From Lantana camara (taxonomy: Eukaryota > Streptophyta > Magnoliopsida > Lamiales > Verbenaceae), in the NCBI GenBank assembly GCA_037501455.1, contig CM074865.1, positions 8,071,001 through 8,135,000 of the forward strand: a stretch of 64,000 nucleotides of DNA, written 5' to 3'. The translations under genes and the position numbers were made by a program. Of this stretch, positions 46,646 through 57,622 are shown in pieces (within the stretch, counting starts at the first letter, position 1; each line of letters opens with the position of its first letter). The notes beneath the pieces were generated by a model. The model worked only from the letters and a program-made list of their open reading frames with translations, searched no databases and had not been told where the DNA came from.

Positions 46646-48377
46646 AATTTTTAATGCGTTGTCGTGTTAATAGAAGTTGCCTAACTAGAAATTCGAACAT
46701 ATTGACTCCTAAAGAATTAGGCCTACATGCAAAATGGGCTTCTTACTACAACCGTTGCAAAACTCAAGTTGCATTTACAGAAATGTAAAATCATCACTCA
46801 TAGTGGCACATTTGGCTGCTTGTGGGAAGATAATCATAAATAGCTTTCAGAAAGATTTGATGCTTCCTTTTTGGCCTCCTACATACAAGATTACTTAGAC
46901 CTCCATTAATATTATCAAAAGTTGTTGAAAAATTGACAGCCATGTGACTTAGCCGTTCAACTGTTTCTGTTTTAAGGCACATAACAGAGATACCTAAGCT
47001 GGTCTAAAAATGCGAAATTAATCACTGCCCCTAAAAAGTCTGAAAATTTATTAATTCTTTTTTTTTGGTAACCGACTAAATAATATTTTCTTGTATTTTC
47101 ACTATCTTTATGAATTATGATGATGTTTATTGTTTAGCTTTAGCACATGGAGGGCAAAAGGACCCCTACATAATAAACTAGGATTATAGATTGGTGGTGT
47201 ATGTCATTTTCCATGGATAAATAAGCCCTTAATAAGGGTGTAAATGAGATGCTAAACCGATCGAATTTCTGATTGTTATATTTTTATTTTTATTTATAAT
47301 TGAATATGAATAATATTTTTTTAAAATGAATATGGTTAATACATTTTTTAATATATATTCGGGTGTGATTGGATATCGAATTTTGATTATTTGTTTTCTT
47401 TGTTTTAGGTGTTAATAACAATCAAGAATATTGATGTGGGGGCATCCATTCATGTGTGTGATTCTGACTAGTCGGACGTGGAAATTATATGGACCTTTTT
47501 GGAAAAGGATAGGAGATTAATGCTCCGCCTAATGTCAACATGAAATGATTAGAGGGCATAAAGAAAACAAGTTTACTTATTATTAATCACAATATATTAA
47601 TAAGTATCATGTAATTATGATGGAAAATTATAAATTTTGTAAAATTACCACAAAAATTGGCTAAGTTGGTTGGCAAGTCCTCTTTCTTTTCCTTTTTTCT
47701 TTTTGGGAATGTAATAAGATTTTCATCCAAAATAGATATCTTCACTCTCTACATTTTATCGTTTTGTTCAGGAGATTCTCATGATTTGTCGAAGGTTAAG
47801 GAATTTTTGCAATTAATTCAATAAAATCAAGATCTTATTTTAGCAAATTCCACCGAATTATGTTAATTTTCCAACAACTAAGGGGGTTATAATATTTTAT
47901 TTTATTATTTCTTTTGACTAGATCAAAAATTTTCACTATTTTTGAATGTAACTAATCATTTTGTTGAATTTTAAATATTTTAAAATATAAGATAACTAAC
48001 TATTAGAAAGAATTTCATACTTAAAATTATGACACAACCACACCCTTTGGTTAGGGGGATAGAAGTAATATATATAATACTTTATAAGTTGTTCTTTCTT
48101 GAAAGATAAGCAAAAATGATGAGGATTATTACCAATTAAGACTGACCAACTTACAAATTTCTACTTTTCTCGTTATGTATTAATTATTATAATCCGAAAA
48201 AGTAATATTATCAAATACACTTGCATATAAAATATATTAATTGTAGTAATAGTATAGTATAGGGAGTATATTTTGAAACGACGTTTTTGGTCTTATTACG
48301 AATACGGTCAGTCAACCTGGACGGACGCAGGGCTCGAGATATATAGGATCATTCATACCACTGACTTCCACAGTTCC

Positions 48378-48416
<39 letters not shown>

Positions 48417-48700
48417 GCATTAAATCATTTTATTTTCTAATAATAATAATAATAATAAATATATTATTTATTATTATTATTACTATTATTAGGATAACTT
48501 GGTAATTGCCTTATTTTTCATTAACCATTGTCCATTTATGAGACATATGTTTTGCCCTTGTAATACACGATCACAATATGATATGAATACAAAAATATCA
48601 ATTTAATCTCAAAAGTATTACATAATAGATATTCAATATATCGAAATAATATGTTTAGAAATATTTTTATGTCGTATATTTTGTTATAAAAAAAAAAAGT
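46646..48700. other. AT-rich intergenic DNA
   Basis: No gene is supported. It includes a long AT dinucleotide tract at about 48383-48414 and TAA/ATT runs at 48440-48490. Scattered short open frames are uninformative. Confidence 0.6.
48383..48414. repeat. AT dinucleotide microsatellite
   Basis: An uninterrupted alternating AT run of about 32 bp, followed shortly by an AAT/ATT trinucleotide tract up to about 48490. Confidence 0.9.
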
Positions 48701-48950
48701 TAATCTTCGTTTACACCCTAAATTTTGAAAATTTTTACAATTTAGTACTTAACCTTTGAATGTTTATACTTTACTACCCAACATTTGAATTTTGTTGTAT
48801 TTAAGTGCCCCCAACCAATAAGAAAATGACATATCTGATATTGGGACTTAAGTACAATAAAATTTAAATATTAGGTATTAAACTGTAAAAATTTAAAAAT
48901 TAAGTACTAAATATAAAACATCCAAAACATTAGAGTGCAAACAAAGATTA
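48701..48950. mobile_element. Small inverted-repeat element (MITE-like), 250 bp
   Basis: TAATCTTCGTTTACACCCTA at the left end pairs with TTAGAGTGCAAACAAAGATT at the right end. Interior segments also pair (AATTTAGTACTTAA on the left with TTAAGTACTAAAT on the right). No ORF is present. TA lies at both edges and could be a 2-bp target duplication. Confidence 0.7.
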
Positions 48951-48996
48951 TACAAAAGAAAAAATAACTATAAGTCATTTTAGTTGAGATTTTTGC

Positions 48997-49028
<32 letters not shown>

Positions 49029-50167
49029 AACAATTGAAGTAACGGTCAAATAATATTATATATCAACGAAGACTATAACTTATTACACGGTTTTATTAAA
49101 ACTACATTATTATATGTACGGACAGAAAACAGCTGCTCCGTACACTTAATTATATTTATATAATAAACAATTACAATTATCAAGAAAATGGGATAATCAT
49201 AGCCACTAATTAGGGAGAACTCACGTGTTCAGATTAGAAATTTGTTTTGATCGGTTTCAGATACATGTTTTACTCAAATAATAATAATAATAATAATAAT
49301 AATATTTGTTTATTGTTTTGCATTAATTTTTGAATGATATTAATTAATTGAGGAAATTAAGGATGGTCCAAGGGGCATAGTAAATGCGTGTCTTTTCAAA
49401 TGTTTCAATATTTCTTTTCCATCTCCCTTCTCTAGGAAATGTCTTGTCAAGTTTGGGCTATAACCACTTTACACTTCAAATTTTTCTTATAAACTAAGTA
49501 ATTATTTTACTATAATTGTTCTTTATATTAGGTTTTTATACCTATGTATAATTTTGTTGACGGGTAATACGAAATAAATTTTGAATTGGCCATCATATTT
49601 TTATTTAATTTTTTATTTTGGTAAAATATCATATAATTTTCATATAATGTAGTATTTAAAATATCTCTCAAAATATATTGTATATTTTTCACAAAATGTA
49701 ATACTAAAACGTTCTAATATAATATTTATATCCTATTATATTATATAATTTTATGGAAAGTAAAGTAAAAATATTCCAAATTGAGAGGTAATTATTTCAA
49801 ACTGTCCCTTTTGTTGGAGCAAATAATAATTATAGATCGTGGCAATCAATTTTGGTATGAGATTAAATGATTAATCATCTAACATTTGACCTAAAACCAG
49901 TAAAGAGGTCAAGGGAACATTACCTCCGTGTTCACTTTGTTGGTCAGAATACGATTAAATAAATGAGTAATAGGATAAATGGTGAGATATGATAGTGAAT
50001 TATCCATTGCATATAAAATGTAAGATAAATAATGAACTTTTTTTCTAATATTATCTCGAATCGTGTCATCAATTCCAAACTCATAAAAATAATAACAAAC
50101 ATAACTTTAAATAGGATTAATTTAATCTACCTTCATACTACGAAATAAACATGTTGTACAAGATATA
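48951..50167. other. AT-rich intergenic DNA up to the Tekay insertion
   Basis: No gene is supported. A TA repeat lies at about 49003-49028 and an AAT repeat at about 49279-49304. The target-site copy AATAA at 50168-50172 closes this segment. Confidence 0.6.
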
Positions 50168-51014
50168 AATAATGTAACACCCCGACTCACAGTCGGTACA
50201 GGTAAATTATGTGATTTATCAATATTTGCGTTTTAGGTTAATTGTATACGACTTATATGAATTACTTGAACTTATATGAATTTATTTGAATTAATTTTGT
50301 ATATGATTTATTCGTTTTAATTAAGTTGGCCTTATTTGGACCCGTAATTGTTGAACCGAACCAACTTGAACCGGGAACCTTGAACCGAACCCGTGAACCG
50401 AACCGGTTCAGCCTTAAAGGCTGAACCATTCTTCTTTCTCCTTCATTTTACGTTCAAAGCAGCAGCAACTCTTGAGCAAGAGCCAAACCCTCAAGTTGAT
50501 CATCCAACTTCCCAAGCCAATATCTCTCTCGTTTCTTCGTCTTTTCTCGAACTTAGGTAGGTTTCGGAATCCCCTCGTCGTGCTCGTCGTTTCTATGGTT
50601 TAATTTCTGAGTTTGGAGTGAGTTTTATATGCCTTTGCTTCCCTACGTGAATAGTAAGGGTTTAATGAAAAACTTGGATACTTGCTCTTTGCTTGAGGTA
50701 CTTGATTCCTAGCTTCATTTATGAGTTATATAGGTTGTATATGTTGTATTTATTGCATTTAATCTTTGGTTGGTTGAGCATTTATGAATGATCATGATTT
50801 TTGCTTGAATATTGCATTCCCTTGATCATGCCTTTTAATTCCGTTTTCTTGAGTTATTTGAGTGTTTATATGTCAAGCATGATTTATTTGAATTGTTTGT
50901 GCATTTTGAGAAGTTGTGGCAATTTTAAGGGTTGGATTTTGGCCATTTTTGGCACCAAAATGGAGCTCCCCTGTTTCTGTAAAAATTTTCTGCTCCAGCT
51001 TTTCGAACCAGGCC

Positions 51015-51135
51015 GGAACGGCCGTTCCCGCCCAGTTTCAAACTGGGAACAACCGTTCCCAGGCCAAATTACTGTTCATGCCGAGAGTGGGAACGACCGT
51101 TCCCAGTTTGTACTGGGAACGGGAACGGCCTTCCC
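51015..51135. repeat. Cluster of GGGAAC/GTTCCC palindromes in the Tekay LTR
   Basis: GGAACGGCCGTTCC (51015), GGGAACAACCGTTCCC (51045-51060), GGGAACGACCGTTCCC (51089-51104) and GGGAACGGGAACGGCCTTCCC-type sequence (51115-51135) recur. The first lies 842 bp from the LTR start. The same cluster is in the 3' LTR at 58401-58522, where the last unit is a perfect GGAACGGCCGTTCC. Confidence 0.9.
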
Positions 51136-51160
51136 ATGGCCGGAACCCTTCTACTGGGTC

Positions 51161-51293
51161 AAATCCGCGAGGGTGGATTTTTCCCTTTGGAAAAATCCAT
51201 GGGGGTGGATTTGAGGCAGTAGCTTTGGAAAAACCCATGCGGGTGGATTTTGCCCTTTGGAAAAATCCGTGGGGGTGGATTTTTCCCTTTGAG
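51161..51293. repeat. Four short hairpin-like repeat units in the Tekay LTR
   Basis: Four units of the form AATCCNNGNGGGTGGATTT with a CCCTTTGGAAA linker follow the palindrome cluster; the third unit reads AACCCATGCGGGTGGATTT. AATCC and GGATT can pair within each unit. The 3' LTR has the same array at 58549-58680. Confidence 0.85.
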
Positions 51294-52845
51294 ACCTAGA
51301 AACTGCCACTGCTTCTCATTACTTTAATTATGCAATTTCATGACTTTAAATGCTTTTCTTTTGCATATTAATTGTTATAATTTGATTGTTTTGCATAAAT
51401 AATTGTGAATAGGTATGTTATGTTATGATTTGTGAATTATATGACTTAATTGTAACATTTTATATGTGAATATGAATTATGCATTTGCCGAGCGTCTTCT
51501 TTGGTTCATATAGAGTCTAAGTCTTGGGCTTTCGTGTTTTCTTTTCAGAGGAGGTTCCAGTTGACGAGCCCGAGGCGTAGGTTGTTCACGTCGGCTCGCT
51601 TTTTGTCACGCACAAGGTGAGGTTTAGGAATTTTATTAGCTAAGCGACCTAAAGCCTTATGTGATGTTTTCAGGCCGTGCATGTGACTATATATTATATA
51701 TATAGATATGTATGTGTTGATTAGAATATGTTTATGATCTTGTGAACAACTTTGTTTTGGGAAAAGATATTAAATAAGCTTATGTAAGCTATATTTTGGA
51801 AAAAGGCTTTACAATTCTGTTAGCGAGATTGCCATGAAATATTTGGCATTTGTTATGATATGATTTGTATGTGTGGATCCAAGGAGCTACGGGTAAGGAA
51901 CCCTCGGGACGGTTCGGGCCGTCGAGGTTCGGCCTGTGCGTAGTCTCCATCCGATATATCACACGCGACCCCTGGGAGTTTGGGAAGGTGTGATATTTCG
52001 ATGCCTTCGGCGTAAAAACCGGGGAGGGCACGATGTGGGTTCGCTACCCCTCGTGAGTCTGTATATGTTTGGATGGTTAGGGCCGCCGGTGGCTCTTCCA
52101 TCATTGGTGTAGAGGAGAGTGTATGATTTCCGTTTTGTTTGTTCTGAGGAGTAAAGGTTGGAAGCTCGTTCTTGCCGAGCATTATGTTTTGTTATGTATG
52201 TTTGAGAAGTATGAATCGGGATAGTGTTTATGAAATGTTTTAAGGTATATGTAATTGTTTTGGAAAGTTTTAGTTTGTAAAACCTATTCCGGTCCATAAT
52301 TTCGCCCTTTGCTTTGTGCTCTGCTCTATATATATGTAGGGTGTGGGTGTGCGTTAGCCCCCTCACTCAGTCAGTTGACTGACTCCTCGTTTACTCTTTT
52401 AGTTGCAGGTTTTGGGAGCGTGAGCTAGGCGGAGAAGTGTGTCGTCTGTTGCACTTGTCAGTCTAGGTCTCGTTAGGTGCATTTACATACCTGCACTTTA
52501 TTATTTTGTAGTTGTATAGTTATGATTTGTATATACTTACTTACCATTTCGTTCGAGCCGGGATGGCTTTTGTACAGGATGTGTTGGTACCTATATGTAA
52601 ATACTATTTGGCTAATTAGGTGTTGGTACCTATATATATATACATGTGATGATTTTGCTTGTGGCTTTTATTATTCGCTTCCGCATACTCTGATTCTGTT
52701 TAGTTTAGCTCCGCCTAGCCTAGAGTGTGTGTTTGGTCTCCCGTTCGCTATGATTCGGATTCGGGTACGGACATCCCATTTCGTATTCGGGTTCGAATTA
52801 TGGTGCGGGGGATGTGGCCCTACGTGTGGGTGCTACATCCTGAAG

Positions 52846-52857
52846 TGGTATCAGAGC
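52846..52857 (+). other. Tekay primer-binding site (tRNA initiator Met)
   Basis: TGGTATCAGAGC, complementary to the 3' end of initiator tRNA-Met, lies 8 bp after the 5' LTR. Confidence 0.95.
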
Positions 52858-53077
52858 GCGGTTGCAAAACCGGGCTCTAGTGTCGTGTGGGTATGTCTAG
52901 GTCGTACGGCTTAGGACACCGTGATTGTGTGATCGGGTGTAAATGTGCATGTATGATTTGAGTATGTGATTACTTGACTAATTGATTACTTGATTACTTG
53001 ATTATTTCCTTAAATTGTATACATATTCATACCCTAATTCACATGCATCCATATTGCTTGAATTTGTGAGTTTCAGG

Positions 53078-56000
53078 ATGCCTCCAAGAAGACATAATAA
53101 TCGTGAACAAACCCCTGATTTGAATGAACCGGCTCCACATAACGCACCTCCGCCACCACCTATGAATGCGGAGAATATTGTTCAAGCCCTACTTAATCAA
53201 CTTCAAAAAAATCAAAGGGGTAATGCAAATCCGGGTGAAGGGCAAGATATTTCCGCCGTGTATAGGGACTTCCGGAACAACAATCCTCCAAAGTGGTATG
53301 GAGGTGATGATATCAAGGCGGAAGAGTGGTTGTCTGAGATCCAAGGTATATGGGAGATATGTCCAGGGACTTCCCAGGACAAGGCTATTTGCACGGGGCG
53401 TATTATTCAAGGGCCAGCGGCTATTTGGCTTAGGAGTGTGAGATCCAAGCTTGAGAGAATGGGTATGGAATTCAACTGGGAGACGTTTGTGCAGGAATTC
53501 CATGAGAAATATATCCCTCATAGTGCACAAGAACGTCGCCTCCAAGAGTTTACCAATTTGAGGCAAGGCAACCGGACGGTGGAGGATTATATTTTGGAGT
53601 TTGAGAGGTTAGCTCCGTATGCCACTCACATTACCGACCATGATGATCATAAGGCCCGAGCGTTTCTTCATGGACTTCGTCGGGATATTCAAGAAGCTTT
53701 ACAGGCTGCCAATGTGAGTACTTGGGCCAAGGTTACAAAGAGGGCAATTCAAGTTGAGGCCCAAATGGCTCGGTTGAAGCCTCCGCCTTTCTCTTCTACT
53801 CGGGTTGCGGGATCAGGTTCTGGATCGGGTAAGAGGCCCGTTTCTTATGCTCCACGAGCTCCTGTCTCACCGGCTTTTCGTCCCCAGGGTTTAGGGAACA
53901 AAAAGCCCCGTATTACCGGTCCCGTAGCACCTCCTGTTGCTCCAGTTCGACCGGCTCCAGCTCAGGGACCACCCGTTTGTTCTCATTGTCAGGGGAGACA
54001 TCCAGTGGAGAGGTGTTGGAAGCTTCTGGGTAAATGCTATGCGTGCGGGTCTTCTGACCACTTGATTGATGCTTGCCCGAATAGAAGACCGATTGTGCAG
54101 GCTCGCGTGTTTGCTCTGGAGGGAGAGGAGGAAGCCGCTGATGTCAACCCAAACGCCGTGATAGAAGGTACAATCAGCATTCATGGCATATCACTACATG
54201 CATTGTTTGATCCCGGGGCTACGCATTCATTTATTTCCCGGGATATTGTTGCTTCTTTGCCTTTACTTGATGAATTATCTGAGCATGTGTATGTGGTGAA
54301 TACTCCTTTGGGAGGATCTGTGGAAGCTGACAGGGTGTTTAGGGAGTGTCCGGTGGTGTTTGAGGGCCGAGTTTTTCCTGCAGATCTGATAGTTTTACCG
54401 TTGAAGAGGTATGAGGTTATTCTTGGCATGGATTTTCTCTTCAGATACCGAGCTCAGTTGGACTGTCATGAGAAGAAGGTTTTGTTGGGGTCAGTGGTCT
54501 TTACGGGTGAGAGGTTGAAGTCCAGCCCGTTTGTGTCTTTTATGGAAGCAAGTAAGCTCCTCCGGGACGGTGCGACAGGTTTTGTGGCCTATCTTTTGAA
54601 TAAACCGAAGGATCAGGCCAAACTTGAGGAGACAGAGGTCGTGAGTGAGTTTCCCGATGTATTCCCTGAGAATTTGGGTTCTTTGCCACCTGATAGGGAC
54701 ATCGAGTTTGTAGTCGACCTTTATCCTGGAGCTGAGCCTTTCTCTAAGACACCGTATCGGATGGCTCCTGCTGAGTTGAAGGAGTTGAAAACTCAGCTGG
54801 ATGAGCTCTTGACTTGCGGTTACATCCGTCCGAGTACATCCCCGTGGGGTGCTCCTGTGTTGTTTGTGAAGAAGAAGGATGGGACTTTGAGGATGTGTAT
54901 AGACTACCGCGAGTTGAACCGGATGACAGTGAAGAATAAATATCCTTTACCTCATATCGAGGAGTTGTTTGATATCTTGCAAGGGTCGCAGGTGTACTCT
55001 AAGTTAGATTTGAGGCAGGGATATTACCAACTTCGTATCCGGGAAGAGGATATCTCTAAGACTGCGTTCAATACCCGTTATGGACACTTCGAGTTTGTAG
55101 TGATGCCGTTTGGGTTAACTAATGCTCCAGCCGTGTTCATGGATATGATGCACCGAGTGTTTAGACAGTATCTTGACAAATTTGTGGTCATTTTCATAGA
55201 CGACATCTTGGTGTATTCTAAGTCTGCAGAAGAGCACGCAACGCATCTCAGGATTGTGTTGGAGACCCTTAGATAGCACAGGCTTTATGCCAAATTTAGC
55301 AAGTGTGAGTTCTGGCTCGACAGAGTGTCTTTTCTGGGTCACATAATTTCAGGTGAGGGGATTGAAGTTGATCCTTCCAAGATTGAGACCGTGGTTCAGT
55401 GGGAAAGACCGAAGAATGCCTCCGAGATAAGAAGTTTTCTCGGGTTAGCGGGTTACTATAGGAGATTTGTGAAGGACTTCTCCAAGATTGCTTGCCCGTT
55501 GACTCGATTAACCAAAAAGGAGGTGAAGTATGAGTGGGATGATGGGTGCGAGAGAAGTTTCCAAGCTTTGAAGGAAAGATTAACTTCAGCACCAGTTCTT
55601 ACCCTACCCGAGGGATCCGAGGGCTATTCGGTTTTTGCAGATGCTTCTAAGGAGGGACTCGGATGTGTATTGATGCAAAATGGCCGAGTGGTGGCCTATG
55701 CTTCTAGGAAGTTGAAGGAACACGAGAAGAACTACCCCACTCATGATCTCGAGCTTGCAGCGGTTGTATTTGCTTTGAGGAAGTGGCGTCATTACCTCTA
55801 TGGGACGACTTTCGAGATATTCACGGATTATAAGAGCCTCAAGTATCTTTTCACTCAGAAGGAGTTGAATAATAGACAGAGGCGTTGGATGGAATTCTTA
55901 GAGGATTATGACTGCTCGATTCAGTATCATCCGGGCAAGGCTAATGTCGTGGCAGATGCTTTGAGCAGAAAAGCAAGTGTTTCAGGTTTGAGTGCAGAGT

Positions 56001-57622
56001 CTTCAGGACAGGATTCGACAGTTTTGGTTTCAGTGGCTCGGTTAGCTAACATCTCAGTTCAGCCGGATTTGAAACAAAGGTTGTTGGATTCTCAGGCTTC
56101 GGATGCAGAGATTCAGAGACTAGTGGTTCGGTCTAGGATAGACCCCGAGACGAAGTTTGAGTTTGATGATTCCGGTTTGTTCAGGTTCAAGACCAGGGTT
56201 TGTGTCCCAGAAGACCTCAAGAGGCTAATACTTGAGGAAGGACACCGTTCTGGTTATTCCATTCACCCCGGTGGTACGAAGATGTACCGAGATTTGAAGG
56301 AATACTTCTGGTGGAATGGCATGAAGAGAGATGTCGCGAACTTTGTGAAGCGGTGTCTCACGTGCCAAGTGGTGAAGGCAGAACACCAGAAACCGGGAGG
56401 AACCCTCCAACCACTTCCAATTCCTGAGTGGAAGTGGGAGCAAGTGACGATGGACTTCGTGTCCGGCTTGCCGAGATCGAGAGGAGGTTATGATGGAATT
56501 TGGGTGATAGTCGACCGATTGACCAAGTCTGCTCATTTTCTCAAGGTGAAGATGTCTTACAAGACTCCGAAATTGGCCGAATTGTATTGTAATGAGATTG
56601 TGAGACTTCATGGGGCGCCTGCTAGCATTGTCTCAGATCGTGATCCGAGGTTCACAGCTAAGTTTTGGCAGGATCTTCAGAGTAGGTTGGGTACGAGGCT
56701 TAATTTCAGCACCGCTTTTCATCCTCAGACAGATGGACAATCAGAGAGACTGATTAAGTATTTAGAGGATTTGTTAAGGGCGTGTGCTTTGGATTTCCAG
56801 GAAAAGTGGGATAAGCACTTAGCTCTAGTTGAGTTTACCTATAACAACAGTTTTCAGACTTCTATTGGTATGGCTCCCTATGAGGCACTATATGGAAGGA
56901 AGTGTAGATCGCCTCTATTTTGGGATATGGAAGATTGGCGGTGGACAGAGGAGAACAAGCTCGAAAGAGCTACACCTCGAGAGAGATTGGATAAGACCAC
57001 TGCTAAGGTCAAGTTAATTCAGCAGAGAATGAAGGCAGCTCAGGACCGTCAGAAGAGCTATGTGGATAAGAGGAGAAGGCCCCTTGAGTTTGAAGTCGGA
57101 GATAAGGTGTTCTTGAAAGCATCTCCGAGGAAGGGATTTTCTCGAATAGGTCGAGGTGGGAAGCTTAACCCGAGATACCTTGGACCTTTTGAAATCCTTG
57201 AGAGAGTTGGAGAAGTGGCGTATAGGTTGGACCTACCGCCGAGACTGACCGGGATACATAATGTGTTTCATGTTTCGCAGCTCAGGAAATTTTATCCCGA
57301 AGAATCAACTATTCTCCCTGTTGAAGAGGTACAACTTGAGTCGGATTTAACGATAGTAAGGCACCCGGTTGAGATTCAAGACCGGAAGATACAAGTGTTA
57401 AGGAATAAACAGATCCCCTTGGTCCGAGTTCTTTGGAGAGATCAGAAATCCGAAGAGTCTACTTGGGAGACCGAGAGGAAGATGAGACGGTTGTACCCGG
57501 AGTTGTTCTCAGGTCAGACAGTTAACCTGGGGACCAGGTTCTCCGAAGGGGGGGAGGTTGTAACACCCCGACTCACAGTCGGTACAGGTAAATTATGTGA
57601 TTTATCAATATTTGCGTTTTAG
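53078..57622 (+). pseudogene. Tekay gag-pol polyprotein, one in-frame TAG
   Basis: The start is [15 protein letters not shown] at 53078, 220 bp after the primer site. One frame of 1515 codons runs to a TGA/TAA-type stop at 57620-57622, interrupted only by TAG at 55274-55276 (codon 733). Order: capsid domain; two zinc-knuckle motifs ([27 protein letters not shown]); protease ([12 protein letters not shown]); RT ([40 protein letters not shown], catalytic FIDD); RNase H ([43 protein letters not shown]); integrase zinc region ([13 protein letters not shown]) and DDE core ([26 protein letters not shown]); chromodomain ([18 protein letters not shown]). The TAG falls after the RT catalytic box and before RNase H. 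The last 21 codons lie inside the 3' LTR. Confidence 0.93.
57546..57558 (+). other. Tekay polypurine tract
   Basis: GAAGGGGGGGAGGT directly precedes the 3' LTR. The tract is translated as part of the C-terminal end of pol (SEGGEV). Confidence 0.9.

Larger units (their letters stand above)
50173..52837 (+). repeat. Tekay 5' LTR
   Basis: The LTR is 2665 bp, TGTAACACCCCG to GGGTGCTACA. A TATA-like CTATATATATGTAGG lies at about 52324-52338, with transcription expected just downstream. It also holds the palindrome cluster at 51015-51135 and the repeated hairpin units at 51161-51293. Confidence 0.96.

Noticed and set aside
50801..51299. Open frames of 127-137 codons in the LTRs, repeated at 58187-58609
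   Set aside because: They arise from the palindromic and hairpin repeats of the LTR; no codon evidence.
55274..55276. TAG in Tekay pol as programmed readthrough
   Set aside because: It sits between RT and RNase H, not at a gag-pol boundary, and related elements use one continuous frame; a nonsense mutation is simpler.
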